64,000 bases of DNA from Paracidovorax avenae ATCC 19860 (GCF_000176855.2 NC_015138.1:4526001-4590000), one strand, 5' to 3'; positions 44,592 through 53,599 are shown, counted from the stretch's first letter. Notes: generated from the letters alone by a model not told the origin. Program-made: numbers and translations.

Positions 44592-45419
44592 TCATTCTTT
44601 GTAATAGACGATCTGGTGGCTGCTCGCGAGCATGGTGCCGCCCTGGTTCCAGAGCTGCACCGTCTGGTCGAAAAAGCCGTTGCGGAACTCCTGGGCACGC
44701 GCCTGCCCGAGCAGGTAGCCGCTTCCCGTGTCCGTCAGTTGCTCGCGGCTCGCGTGGAAGTACACGGTGAGCGACACGGTCCCGGCCGGCACCTGGCGCG
44801 CTCGGCGCAGCCACACGCGGGGAAAGAATACATCGGCCAGCGCGGCGAGCGCACAGAAATCGAGCGGCCGGGCGGGCTCGTCGCGCATCCACAGCTGGCT
44901 CAGGCTGCTGTCGCCGCCGCCGTCCCACCGTGACGGCAGGGCGCCGGCCACCGGCCGCAGGTCGTAGCGATCGAGCCACTTCACGGGCATGCCGCGCAGC
45001 ACGCGCTCCAGGCCCTCGGGGCCCGCCACCTCGGGCATGGGGGTGTCGGGCAGGCTCCAGGTCTCGCGCCGCACCGCGGTGACGACCGTGGCGGTGGTGG
45101 TCACCACCGGCCCGCCGTCGGCCCCGGGCTGCAGCACCGACAGCGTCCAGTGCTGCGTGGAACGGTTGGTGCGCACGGGCACGGCCTGCACCGTGAACTC
45201 ACCCTCGCCGATGGCGCCCGCATAGTTCACGGTAAGCGACAGCGGATCGCCCAGCCGCTCCGGATGCTGCATCACGGCCTGCAGCAGCACTGCGGCCGTG
45301 ATGCCGCCGAACGGCCCGACCATGTTCCAGTAGGCGGGCGACGTGCGCGCCGTGTAGCGGCCGGGCCCGGCCTCCGTGAGCGCCAGCGCGTCGTCCAGGG
45401 GATGGAGTGCAGGGTTCAT
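44592..45419 (-). CDS. Acyl-CoA thioesterase family protein (TesB-like double hotdog)
   Basis: A 275-residue protein with two hotdog halves. The N-terminal half has SPAYWNMVGPFGGITAAVLLQAV and the C-terminal half has AALADVFFPRVWLRRA...TVSLTVYFH. The layout is that of TesB-like thioesterases. In a beta-oxidation operon it probably releases CoA from dead-end acyl-CoAs. MNPALHPLDD (45419) is chosen; an in-frame extension reaches 45476. It follows fadA after a 159-base gap that holds repeat copy C. Confidence 0.85.
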   Translation of the reverse strand: MNPALHPLDDALALTEAGPGRYTARTSPAYWNMVGPFGGITAAVLLQAVMQHPERLGDPLSLTVNYAGAIGEGEFTVQAVPVRTNRSTQHWTLSVLQPGADGGPVVTTTATVVTAVRRETWSLPDTPMPEVAGPEGLERVLRGMPVKWLDRYDLRPVAGALPSRWDGGGDSSLSQLWMRDEPARPLDFCALAALADVFFPRVWLRRARQVPAGTVSLTVYFHASREQLTDTGSGYLLGQARAQEFRNGFFDQTVQLWNQGGTMLASSHQIVYYKE

Positions 45420-45497
45420 GGGAAGCGAGTGTGCCGTGGTTGCAAACGGTTGGCCGTCGTACCGGTGACTGGACAAGACAGAGCGCCAACGGCTCCT

Positions 45498-45576
45498 GCC
45501 AGCAGACGCCGTGGAACGGGCTTCGCCCGGCCACTGGCGTTGCCCCCCTTCCCGCGCGCAGCCACTCAGGGGGATG
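45498..45576 (-). repeat. Structured 3'-UTR repeat, copy C (truncated)
   Basis: The element begins two bases after the fadA stop. The minus strand reads CATCCCCCTGAG, a degenerate first hairpin GTGGCTGCGCGC, then GGGAAGGGGGG, a third hairpin CGGGC-GAA-GCCCG and the tail GGCGTCTGCTGG. Compared with copies A and B, the 5' arm of the second hairpin is missing. The third hairpin stem differs from copy A but remains paired. Confidence 0.75.
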
Positions 45577-45578
45577 TA

Positions 45579-46778
45579 TCACACCCTTTCGAAGATGCCG
45601 GCGGCGCCCTGCCCCATGCCCACGCACATCGTGACCATGCCGTACTTCAGGTTCTTGCGGCGCAGCGCATGCACGACCGTGGCCGAGCGGATGGCGCCCG
45701 TAGCACCCAGCGGATGGCCCAGCGCGATGGCGCCTCCCATGGGGTTCACCTTGGCCGGGTCCAGGCCCAGCTGGCGCAGCACGGCGAGCGACTGCGCGGC
45801 GAAAGCCTCGTTCAGCTCGAACCAGTCGATGTCCTGGTGATTCAGGCCGGCGTAGCGCAGCGCGGCGGGAATGGCCTCGATCGGACCGATGCCCATGATG
45901 CTCGGCGGCACGCCCTTGCTGGCGAAGCTGACGAAACGCGCCAGCGGGGTGAGACCGAAGCGCTTCACGGCCGATTCGCTCGCGAGGATCAGTGCGCCCG
46001 CGCCGTCGCTGGTCTGCGAGCTGTTGCCGGCCGTGACCGAGCCGCGTGCGGCGAACACCGTCTTGAGCCTGGCCAGGCCCTCCAGGCTGGTGTCGGGCCG
46101 GGCACCCTCGTCCAGCGTCACCGTGCGGGTCTTCGCGATGATCTCGCCAGACTCCAGGTCCGCGGTGCGGTCCGTCACTTCGATGGGCGTGATCTCGTCC
46201 GTGAATTCGCCCGCCTGCTGCGCGGCCAGCGCCCGCTGGTGCGACTGCAGAGCAAAGGCGTCCTGGTCCTCGCGCGACACCTTCCACTGCTGGGCGACCT
46301 TCTCGGCCGTCAGGCCCATGCCGTAGGCGATGCCCACGTCGCCGTCCTTCGCGAAGATGCTGGGCGAAAGGGATGGCGTGTTGCCCATCATCGGCACCAT
46401 GCTCATGCTCTCGACACCGGCGGCGATCATCACCTCGGCCTCGCCCACGCGGATGCGGTCGGCCGCCATCTGCACGGCCGAGAGGCCCGAGGCGCAGAAG
46501 CGGTTGACGGTGATGCCGCCCACGCTGGTGGGCAGGCCCGCCAGCACTGCACCGATACGTGCCACGTTCAGGCCCTGCGCGCCCTCGGGAATCGCGCAGC
46601 CGCAGATGATGTCCTCGATGGCGGCCGGGTCCAGCCCCGGCACCTGGGCCAGCGCGGCCTTCAGCGTCGTGGCCAGCAGGTCGTCGGGGCGGGTGTTGCG
46701 GAAGTAGCCGCGGTGCGACTTGCCGATGGGCGTACGCGTGGCGGCGACGATGTAGGCGTCCTGCATTTGTTTTGCCAT
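45579..46778 (-). CDS. fadA: Acetyl-CoA C-acyltransferase (3-ketoacyl-CoA thiolase)
   Basis: A 399-residue thiolase performing the last step of beta-oxidation. The nucleophilic Cys is in NRFCASGLSAVQMAA, GHPLGATGA carries the catalytic His, and the second Cys lies in MVTMCVGMGQGAAG. It is the operon partner of the FadB-like multienzyme gene, from which it is separated by the DUF4442 gene. The start has a GAAGGAG ribosome site. Repeat copy C begins immediately after its stop. Confidence 0.96.
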   Translation of the reverse strand: MAKQMQDAYIVAATRTPIGKSHRGYFRNTRPDDLLATTLKAALAQVPGLDPAAIEDIICGCAIPEGAQGLNVARIGAVLAGLPTSVGGITVNRFCASGLSAVQMAADRIRVGEAEVMIAAGVESMSMVPMMGNTPSLSPSIFAKDGDVGIAYGMGLTAEKVAQQWKVSREDQDAFALQSHQRALAAQQAGEFTDEITPIEVTDRTADLESGEIIAKTRTVTLDEGARPDTSLEGLARLKTVFAARGSVTAGNSSQTSDGAGALILASESAVKRFGLTPLARFVSFASKGVPPSIMGIGPIEAIPAALRYAGLNHQDIDWFELNEAFAAQSLAVLRQLGLDPAKVNPMGGAIALGHPLGATGAIRSATVVHALRRKNLKYGMVTMCVGMGQGAAGIFERV

Positions 46779-46789
46779 GGAGAAGGCTC

Positions 46790-46823
46790 CTTCAATCGAT
46801 CCGTCGATCGGTCAGTCAATCAT
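46790..46823. promoter_or_regulatory. Candidate TetR-type operator upstream of fadA
   Basis: The 45-base gap between DUF4442 and fadA contains overlapping CGATCG/GATCG repeats (GACCGATCGACGGATCG on the minus strand). The CGATCG core is shared with the inverted repeat upstream of the TetR gene at 52805-52832. This is weak evidence for a second site of the same regulator. Confidence 0.3.
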
Positions 46824-47354
46824 TTATCTGGCGGGGCGGCTGGAGGGAACCCAGGCCCACGTGAATTCGCATTGCACCGGCTCGGCGCCGGATTCGTCCG
46901 TCACCGTCACCGGCACCTGCAACTCGCCCTTGTCGGCGTCCTGCATCGCTTGCCGCTGCGCGTCGGTGAGCACCGCCACCGCGCGCAGTGCACCGTTGGC
47001 GCGCTGGCGGAAGGCCATCTTCATGTCCTTGGCGAGTGGAATGCAGTCGTCGCGCACGTTCAGCCCCACGGCCATGCCGGTGGCCGTCTCGGCCAGCAGG
47101 TTCATCGCCGAGGCATGGATGCCGCCGATGTGGTTGCGCACGCGGGGTTCGTTGCGCAGGCGCACTTCCACGCGGTGGGGCGACATCTCGATGAACTCCA
47201 CGCGTGCCGTTTTCGTGAACGGCACGGCGCGGCGCAGCACCAGGTTGCGCACCCACGGGCGCAGGAACCTCGGGAACTCATCCACCTGTTCCAGCTGCAG
47301 TTGCAGGCGGTTGGGCGCACGGGAGTCCGCGGATGCGGCAGGGGGGGCGGCCAT
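46824..47354 (-). CDS. DUF4442 hotdog protein in the beta-oxidation operon
   Basis: A 176-residue protein with a hotdog-like pattern. HIGGIHASAMNLLAETATGMAVG is the helix and turn that carries the active site in related thioesterases, followed by KDMKMAFRQRANGALRAVAVL. The start is taken at ATG 47354; a TTG four codons earlier overlaps the fadB stop. No proven activity is known to me for the family; acyl-CoA hydrolysis or acyl binding is plausible given its place between fadB and fadA. Confidence 0.82.
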   Translation of the reverse strand: MAAPPAASADSRAPNRLQLQLEQVDEFPRFLRPWVRNLVLRRAVPFTKTARVEFIEMSPHRVEVRLRNEPRVRNHIGGIHASAMNLLAETATGMAVGLNVRDDCIPLAKDMKMAFRQRANGALRAVAVLTDAQRQAMQDADKGELQVPVTVTDESGAEPVQCEFTWAWVPSSRPAR

Positions 47355-47362
47355 GCTAGCGG

Positions 47363-49765
47363 TCAATTGCGCACCGGCTTGCCGGTGCTCAGCATGCCCA
47401 GGATGCGCTCCTGCGTCTTCGGATGCTGGATCAACGCGCAGAACGCCTTGCGCTCCAGCGCCATCAGGTACTCCTCGCTCACCAGCGTGCCCGCATCCAC
47501 GTCGCCGCCACAGACAATTTCGGCGATCAGCGTGGCGATGTGCTGGTCATGGTCGCTGATGAAGCCACCGTCGCGCATGTTCACCAGCGAGCCACGGATC
47601 GTAGCGATGCCGCTGCGTCCGGCCACCGGGAAGAGGCGCCTGTTCGGCGCGCGCCAGCCGCTGGCGGCCATGGCCTTCGCCTCGTTCAGCGCCACGAACA
47701 GCACCTCGTCCTTGTGCGGCACGACGATGTCGCTGTCCAGCAGGTAGCCGAGCTTGCGCGACTCCAGCGCGCTGGTGCCCACCTTGGCCATGGCGGCGGC
47801 GGTGAAGCCTTCCGTGAGGAAGGGCAGCAGGTCCTTGCCCGTGGAAGCCGCGGCGTTCTCGGCCGCGCGGCGCGCGATGTAGGTCAGGCCGCCCGCGCCC
47901 GGCACCAGGCCCACGCCCACTTCGACGAGGCCGATGTAGCTCTCCATGTGAGCCACCCGGCGCGACGAATAGACGGCCAGCTCGCAGCCGCCGCCCAGCG
48001 CCATGCCGTGGATGGCGGATACCACCGGCACCTGGGCGTAGCGCAGGCGCAGCATCAGGTTCTGCAACTCCTGCTCCACGCCTTCAATCGCCGAGATGCC
48101 GGCCACGACGAAAGCCGGCATGGTGGCCTGCAGGTCGGCACCCACGCTGAAGGGTGCGTCGCCGGACCAGATCACCAGGCCGTCGTAGTCGCGCTCGGCG
48201 GTGTCGATGGCTTCCATCAGCCCTTCCATCACGTCGGGGCTGATCGCATGCATCTTGCTCTTGATGCTGGCGATGAGTACCTTGCCATCCAGAGTCCAGG
48301 TGCGCAGCGCGTCGGACTCAGCCACCGTGGTGCCCGCCGTGCGCCAGTCGGTCAGGTTCTTCTCGCCCAGCAGCGGCTCGGGGAAGTGCTGGCGCTCATA
48401 GACCGGCAGCTGGCGGCGCGGCACGAACTTCTGCTTCGATGCGCTCCACGAGCCTTCGGCGGTGTGCACGCCGCCTGCCTCGGCCACCGGGCCCTTGAAC
48501 ACCCACTCGGGCAGCGGCGCCTTGGACAGCGCCTTGCCCGCGTCGATGTCCTCCTGGATCATCTTCGCCACATCGAGCCAGCCGGCTTCCTGCCAGAGTT
48601 CGAAGGGGCCCTGCTTCATGCCGAAGCCCCAGCGCATGGCCTGGTCCACGTCGCGCGCGTTGTCCGCGATGGTGGCCAGGTGCACGGCAGCGTAGTGGAA
48701 GCTGTTGCGCAGGATGGCCCAGAGGAAGCGCCCCTGCGCGCCCTCGGCGTTGCGCAGCAGCTTCAGGCGCTCGGCGGCGGGCTTCTTCAGCATGCGGCCG
48801 TACACCTCGTCGGCCTTCTGGCCGCCGGGCACGTAGTCGCCTTCGGCCAGGTCGAAGCGCAGGATGTCGCGGCCCACCTTCTTGTAGAAGCCGGCCTTGG
48901 ACTTCTGGCCCAGGTGCTTCATCTCGATGAGTTTGTTCAGCACCTCGGGCGTGCCGAAGCTGCCGTAGAAGGGGTCAGTCTCCTCGCTCAGGTTGTCCTG
49001 CAGCGTCTTGATGACGTGGGCCATCGTGTCCAGGCCCACCACATCGGCGGTGCGGAAGGTGCCGCTGGAGGCGCGCCCCAGCTTCTTGCCCGTGAGGTCG
49101 TCCACCACGTCGTAGGTGAGGCCGAAGTTCTCCACCTCCTTCATCGTCGCCAGCATGCCGGCGATGCCGACGCGGTTGGCGATGAAGTTGGGCGTGTCGT
49201 GCGCGCGCACCACGCCCTTGCCCAGGCCGCTCGTGACGAAGGCCTCGAGCTGATCCAGCACTTCAGGCCGGGTGGTGGGCGTGTCGATCAGCTCCACGAG
49301 CGTCATGTAGCGCGGAGGGTTGAAGAAGTGGATGCCGCAGAAGCGCGGCTTGATCGCATCGGGCAGCGCCTCGGAGAGCTTCGTGATCGACAGGCCCGAG
49401 GTGTTCGACGCCACGATGGCGCTCGGCGCGACGAAGGGCGCGATCTTCCTGTAGAGGTCGAGCTTCCAGTCCATGCGCTCGGCGATCGCCTCGATGATGA
49501 GGTCGCAGCCGCGCAGTTGCTCCAGATGCTCTTCGTAGTTGGCCTGGCCGATCAGCGCGGCATCGTCCGCCACGCCCAGCGGCGAAGGCTTGAGCTTCTT
49601 CAGGCCCTCGATGGCCTTGGTGACGATGCCGTTCTTCGGGCCTTCCTTGGCAGGCAGGTCGAACAGCACCACGGGCACCTTCACGTTGGCGAGGTGGGCG
49701 GCGATCTGCGCGCCCATCACGCCCGCGCCGAGCACGGCGACTTTCTTCACTTGGAATCGGGACAT
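47363..49765 (-). CDS. 3-hydroxyacyl-CoA dehydrogenase/enoyl-CoA hydratase multienzyme (FadB/FadN-like)
   Basis: An 800-residue fatty-acid oxidation enzyme. The NAD-binding motif VAVLGAGVMGAQIAAHL is at the very N-terminus, and FCGIHFFNPPRYMTLVEL carries the catalytic His. The crotonase-type hydratase domain (GDAPFSVGADLQA, ALGGGCELAVYSSRRVAH) is in the C-terminal half. This order, dehydrogenase first, is opposite to E. coli FadB and resembles Bacillus FadN, so it is not named fadB here. It pairs with FadA two genes downstream. Confidence 0.94.
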   Translation of the reverse strand: MSRFQVKKVAVLGAGVMGAQIAAHLANVKVPVVLFDLPAKEGPKNGIVTKAIEGLKKLKPSPLGVADDAALIGQANYEEHLEQLRGCDLIIEAIAERMDWKLDLYRKIAPFVAPSAIVASNTSGLSITKLSEALPDAIKPRFCGIHFFNPPRYMTLVELIDTPTTRPEVLDQLEAFVTSGLGKGVVRAHDTPNFIANRVGIAGMLATMKEVENFGLTYDVVDDLTGKKLGRASSGTFRTADVVGLDTMAHVIKTLQDNLSEETDPFYGSFGTPEVLNKLIEMKHLGQKSKAGFYKKVGRDILRFDLAEGDYVPGGQKADEVYGRMLKKPAAERLKLLRNAEGAQGRFLWAILRNSFHYAAVHLATIADNARDVDQAMRWGFGMKQGPFELWQEAGWLDVAKMIQEDIDAGKALSKAPLPEWVFKGPVAEAGGVHTAEGSWSASKQKFVPRRQLPVYERQHFPEPLLGEKNLTDWRTAGTTVAESDALRTWTLDGKVLIASIKSKMHAISPDVMEGLMEAIDTAERDYDGLVIWSGDAPFSVGADLQATMPAFVVAGISAIEGVEQELQNLMLRLRYAQVPVVSAIHGMALGGGCELAVYSSRRVAHMESYIGLVEVGVGLVPGAGGLTYIARRAAENAAASTGKDLLPFLTEGFTAAAMAKVGTSALESRKLGYLLDSDIVVPHKDEVLFVALNEAKAMAASGWRAPNRRLFPVAGRSGIATIRGSLVNMRDGGFISDHDQHIATLIAEIVCGGDVDAGTLVSEEYLMALERKAFCALIQHPKTQERILGMLSTGKPVRN

Positions 49766-49786
49766 GGTGGTTTCTTGTCGAATGGG

Positions 49787-50221
49787 TTACTGCACGCGCT
49801 GCCAGACTTGGGTGCGCCAGAACGGCCCCAGGTAGCCGCGCACCTCCAGCTTCGCGCCGCCGTCGATGGGCGTGAAGCTGGCGCGGTATTCCTTGCCGTT
49901 CTCGGGGTCGAGGATCCTGCCCCCTTCCCACAGGTCCTTGCCTTCGGCCTTCTTGCCGCCGCGGATGATCTCCAGGCCGGCGATGGGCTGGCCCTTGCGG
50001 TCATCGCTGCACTCGAGGCAGGTGGCGTCGGGCTTGGTGTCTTTCTTCAGCGACTTCTCGATGCGGCCCGACAGCGCACCATCCGCCTCGGTGATACGGA
50101 TCTCGGCCTTCGCCTCGCCAGTCTTGTCATCGATGCTGCGCCACGTCCCCACCGGAGACATCTGGGCCCAGGACGGCAGCGCGGCGGCTGCCAAGGCAAT
50201 AGCCAACAAAGTGGTTCTCAT
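49787..50221 (-). CDS. DUF2147 secreted protein
   Basis: A 144-residue protein with a signal peptide (MRTTLLAIALAAAALPSWAQ) and the DUF2147 pattern: SPVGTWRSIDDKTGEAKAEIRI, LECSDDRKGQPIAGLEII and W.GGRILDPENGKEYRA. The C-terminal YLGPFWRTQVW is also typical. The fold is probably a small lipocalin-like barrel. Its presence between acyl-CoA dehydrogenase and the FadB-like gene suggests a link with fatty acid handling at the periplasm, but function is unknown. Confidence 0.88.
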   Translation of the reverse strand: MRTTLLAIALAAAALPSWAQMSPVGTWRSIDDKTGEAKAEIRITEADGALSGRIEKSLKKDTKPDATCLECSDDRKGQPIAGLEIIRGGKKAEGKDLWEGGRILDPENGKEYRASFTPIDGGAKLEVRGYLGPFWRTQVWQRVQ

Positions 50222-50269
50222 AGCGGCATCCCTGTGGTCTGGTTGAAATGAAGGCCGTGGCGACGGGGG

Positions 50270-52075
50270 TCAGGCCAGGGCGGCGTCCGTGTCCATCAGC
50301 GGTTTGGCACCGGTGCGCGCGGTGCGCATCAGGGTCGCCGTCTCGGGGAACAGCTTGGCGAAGTAGAAACGTGCCGTCTGCAGCTTGGCCTGGTAGAACG
50401 GGTCGGTATTGCCGGCAGCGATCTCTCGCAGTGCCACCTGGGCCATGCGGGCGAACATGTAGCCGAACACCAGGTGTCCCGCCACGCGCAGGTAGTCCAC
50501 CGCGGCGGCGCCCACCTCGTCGGGGTTCTGGAAGCCCTTGAAGCCGATCTCGGTGGTGAATTTGGTCATCTGGTCGCCGAGGTAGGCGATGGGGTTGATG
50601 AACTCGGCCATCTTCTCGTTCACGCCCTCTTCCTCGACCAGCTTGCCCACGAGCTTGCCGAACTTCTTCAGCGTGGCGCCGTTGTTGCCCAGGATCTTGC
50701 GGCCCAGCAGGTCCAGCGACTGCACGGTGTTCGTGCCTTCGTAGATCATGTTGATGCGGTTGTCGCGCACGAACTGCTCCATGCCCCACTCCTTGATGAA
50801 GCCATGGCCGCCGAAGACCTGCATGCACGCGTTGGTGGCGATGTGGCCGTTGTCGGTGATGAAGGCCTTCACGATAGGCGTGAGCAGCGCGACGAGCTCG
50901 TCGCTATCCTTGCGCACCTTCTCGTCGGGATGGCTGTGCGCCTTGTCCAGCAGCAGCGTGCAGTAGATCTGCAGCGCGCGGGCACCTTCGGCGTAGGCCT
51001 TGGCCGTCAGCAGCATCTTGCGCACGTCAGGGTGCACGATGATCGGATCGGCCTCCTTGTCCTTGGCCTTGGTGCCCGACAGGCTGCGCATCTGGATGCG
51101 GTCCTTGGCATAGGCCAGCGCGTTCTGGAAGGCCACCTCCGTCAGGCCCAGCGACTGGTTGCCCACGCCCAGGCGTGCGGCGTTCATCATCACGAACATG
51201 GCCTGCAGGCCCTTGTGCGGCTGCCCCACCAGCGTGCCGATGGCGCCGTCGATGGAGATCTGGGCGGTGGCATTGCCATGGATGCCCATCTTGTGCTCCA
51301 GGCCCGTGCAGTAGATCGGGTTGCGCTCCCCGATCGAGCCGTCGGCGTTCACCTGGTACTTGGGCACCACGAACAGGCTGATGCCCTTGCTGCCCTTCGG
51401 CGCATCCGGCAGGCGGGCGAGCACCAGGTGCACGATGTTCTCGGTGAAATCATGTTCGCCGGCGCTGATGAAGATCTTGTTGCCGGTGATCTTGTACGTG
51501 CCCTCGGGCGCGCCGGCCACGGGCTCGGCCTTGGTGCGCAGCAGGCCCAGGTCGGTGCCGCAGTGGGGCTCGGTCAGGCACATCGTGCCGGTCCACTCGC
51601 CGCTGGTGAGCTTGGGCAGGTAGAGCTTCTTCTGCTCTTCGGTGCCGTGCGCATGCAGCGCCTCGTAGGCGCCGTGCGACAGCCCCGGGTACATGGTCCA
51701 GGCCTGGTTGGCGCTGTTGAGCATTTCATAGAGGCACTGGTTCACGACGAACGGCAGGCCCTGGCCTCCGTATTCCGGATCGCACGACAATGCCGCCCAG
51801 CCGCCTTCCACATACTGCGCGTAGGCATCCTTGAAGCCCTTGGGCGTGGCCACTTCGTGCGTGGCCTTGTCCAGCGTGCAGCCCTCCTCGTCACCGCTCA
51901 TGTTGAGCGGGAACGCCACGCCCGCGGCGAACTTGCCGGCTTCTTCCAGCACGGCATTCACGGTGTCGGCATCCACCTCCGCATGGCGCGGGATCGCCTT
52001 GAACTCCTCCGTGACCCGGAAAACCTCGTGGAGGACGAATTGCATGTCGCGCAGGGGGGGCGTATAGGTCGGCAT
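50270..52075 (-). CDS. Acyl-CoA dehydrogenase (long form with extra C-terminal domain)
   Basis: A 601-residue flavoenzyme catalysing the first oxidation of acyl-CoA. The FAD/substrate region CLTEPHCGTDLGLLRTKA is intact, and the catalytic Glu lies in MIYEGTNTVQSLDLLGRKIL. The N-terminus (MPTYTPPLRDMQFVLHEVF) and the extra C-terminal helical part are those of the FadE5-like long-form group, probably homodimeric. AAGGAG sits seven bases before the ATG. It is the first enzyme gene after the TetR regulator and starts the beta-oxidation operon. Confidence 0.95.
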   Translation of the reverse strand: MPTYTPPLRDMQFVLHEVFRVTEEFKAIPRHAEVDADTVNAVLEEAGKFAAGVAFPLNMSGDEEGCTLDKATHEVATPKGFKDAYAQYVEGGWAALSCDPEYGGQGLPFVVNQCLYEMLNSANQAWTMYPGLSHGAYEALHAHGTEEQKKLYLPKLTSGEWTGTMCLTEPHCGTDLGLLRTKAEPVAGAPEGTYKITGNKIFISAGEHDFTENIVHLVLARLPDAPKGSKGISLFVVPKYQVNADGSIGERNPIYCTGLEHKMGIHGNATAQISIDGAIGTLVGQPHKGLQAMFVMMNAARLGVGNQSLGLTEVAFQNALAYAKDRIQMRSLSGTKAKDKEADPIIVHPDVRKMLLTAKAYAEGARALQIYCTLLLDKAHSHPDEKVRKDSDELVALLTPIVKAFITDNGHIATNACMQVFGGHGFIKEWGMEQFVRDNRINMIYEGTNTVQSLDLLGRKILGNNGATLKKFGKLVGKLVEEEGVNEKMAEFINPIAYLGDQMTKFTTEIGFKGFQNPDEVGAAAVDYLRVAGHLVFGYMFARMAQVALREIAAGNTDPFYQAKLQTARFYFAKLFPETATLMRTARTGAKPLMDTDAALA

Positions 52076-52141
52076 GAAGGGACTCCTTGTTCGGTGCGTT
52101 GGATGGGTGGAATGCGTAGGCGGAAAAAGACGGAAAAACGT

Positions 52142-52801
52142 TCAACCCGCCGGCCTGGCGGCATAGCGGGCGAGGATGTTGTCGAAGCCGGCCGTGGCCC
52201 GGCCCAGGGAGCCGGGCGTCTGCAGGAAACGCGCCTCGTAGTGCAGCGCGAGGATGAGGCCGTGTATCTCGAACAGCATCTGCTCGGACTCCACGTCGGC
52301 GCCCACCTCGCCCAGTTCCTTGCACTGGTCGATCGCCCGCTTCATGGCGGCGTGCCAGGTAAGGACCGAATTCGCGAGCGCATCGCGCACCGGCCCCGTC
52401 CGGTCGTCGAACTCGACGGCCCCGCTGATGTAGATGCAGCCCGAGTCGATCTCGATGGAGGTGCGCTTCATCCAGTTGTCGAACAGGGCGCGCAGGCGGG
52501 GCAGCCCGCGGGGCGCCGACATGGCGGGGTAGAACACCTCGTGCTCGAACCGCACGTGGTACTCGCGGACAACGGATATCTGCAGCTCCTCGCGCGAGCC
52601 GAAGTGTGCGAAGACCCCCGATTTGCTCATGCCCGTCACGTCGGCGAGGGCGCCGATGGACAAGCCCTCCAGCCCGATGTGCGTGGCCAGCCCCAGCGCC
52701 GCATCGACGATGGCCGCCTTGGTCTGCTGGCCTTTCTGCAGCGCGCGGCCCTCCCGCGTGGCGGCAGGGCGCTGGGTTTTGGGGGAGACGGTGGACGGCA
52801 C
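52142..52801 (-). CDS. TetR-family regulator of the fatty-acid degradation operon
   Basis: A 219-residue regulator if the GTG at 52801 is used. The helix-turn-helix is IGALADVTGMSKSGVFAHFGSREEL, followed by an effector domain with IDSGCIYISGAVEFDD. An ATG at 52912 would add 37 residues, but those run through the AT-rich promoter/operator and look non-coding. A 7-bp inverted repeat (52805-52832) directly upstream suggests autoregulation. It is followed on the same strand by acyl-CoA dehydrogenase, so it probably represses the fad genes until acyl-CoA binds. Confidence 0.88.
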   Translation of the reverse strand: MPSTVSPKTQRPAATREGRALQKGQQTKAAIVDAALGLATHIGLEGLSIGALADVTGMSKSGVFAHFGSREELQISVVREYHVRFEHEVFYPAMSAPRGLPRLRALFDNWMKRTSIEIDSGCIYISGAVEFDDRTGPVRDALANSVLTWHAAMKRAIDQCKELGEVGADVESEQMLFEIHGLILALHYEARFLQTPGSLGRATAGFDNILARYAARPAG

Positions 52802-52804
52802 GGC

Positions 52805-52832
52805 AGCACGAAATAAAACGAACGATCGTGCT
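52805..52832. promoter_or_regulatory. Candidate autoregulatory operator of the TetR gene
   Basis: The inverted repeat AGCACGA ... TCGTGCT with a 14-base centre encloses AACGAACGATCGT. It lies immediately upstream of the predicted GTG start, in the most AT-rich stretch of this region, where the promoter should be. It is a typical position and size for a TetR dimer-pair site. Confidence 0.55.
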
Positions 52833-52927
52833 ATTTTGCAGCAAAAGGATGGCGGCAGCCAGCCCCGGCCCGGCGGCCGCAAGCAATTAAGGGTAAACAC
52901 CGAGACCCGCATCTGCGGGCCTGACGC

Positions 52928-53599
52928 TCAGTGCAGCAGCAACGCGAGTGTCGCGTCGAGGTGCTCGGTCGGCGGGCGGCGCAGCCCGCTGCGCGCATAG
53001 CGCTGCAGCCTGCCGCGCACAAGGTCGCACAGCGCCGCGGCGCGGACCTGCGCATCGACCGTCGGGGTGGCGGATCCGGCCGCTTCGGCAGCGCCCCGCA
53101 GGCACTGGCGCAGCGTCGATTCGATCCGGTCGAAGAACTGGCCCATGCGCTGCTGCAGCCGCTCGTTCTCGAAGACGAGGGCATCCCCCACCATCACGCG
53201 CACCATGCCGGGGTTGCGCTCGCCGAACTGCAGGACCATGGCCACCACGCGGGCAGCGCGGCGCGCTCCGTCCACCCGGGATGCCTCCGGCATGTCGCGA
53301 TCCACGATCTGGGCGACGAGCGCGAACACCGATTGCTCGATGAAATCGATGAGGCCTTCGAACATCTGCGCCTTGCTGGCGAAGTGCCGGTACAGGGCCG
53401 CCTCGCTCACCTCCAGCCGCGCAGCCAGGGCGGCCGTCGTGATCCGCTCGCCGCCAGGCTGCTCCAGCATGGCCGCCAGGGTCTGCAGGATCTGCTCCCG
53501 CCGCTCGCCCGGCCTGGGCCGCCGGCGGGCAGTGGGCGGCGGTGGCGCAGCCTCGGGCTCCGTGCCGTCGTTGGATGTGAGGGGAAAGGATTCAGCCAT
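52928..53599 (-). CDS. slmA: Nucleoid occlusion factor SlmA
   Basis: A 223-residue TetR-fold protein. A Pro-rich N-terminus precedes GERREQILQTLAAMLEQPGGERITTAALAARLEVSEAALYRHF, split here as the SlmA-type recognition helix LEVSEAALYRHFASK (about residues 62-76). IDFIEQSVFALV and GERNPGMVRVMVGDAL also match. SlmA binds DNA and blocks FtsZ assembly over the chromosome. Its position close to argB is common in Burkholderiales. ATG 53599 gives the expected length. Confidence 0.92.
   Translation of the reverse strand: MAESFPLTSNDGTEPEAAPPPPTARRRPRPGERREQILQTLAAMLEQPGGERITTAALAARLEVSEAALYRHFASKAQMFEGLIDFIEQSVFALVAQIVDRDMPEASRVDGARRAARVVAMVLQFGERNPGMVRVMVGDALVFENERLQQRMGQFFDRIESTLRQCLRGAAEAAGSATPTVDAQVRAAALCDLVRGRLQRYARSGLRRPPTEHLDATLALLLH

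Noticed and set aside
47423..50251. A 942-codon open frame on the plus strand
   Set aside because: Antisense to the FadB-like and DUF2147 genes; His/Val/Gly-rich low-complexity translation typical of a shadow frame.
52802..52912. Longer TetR protein starting at ATG 52912
   Set aside because: The extra 37 codons cover an AT-rich inverted repeat that looks like a promoter/operator, and the translation has no helix expected before the HTH.
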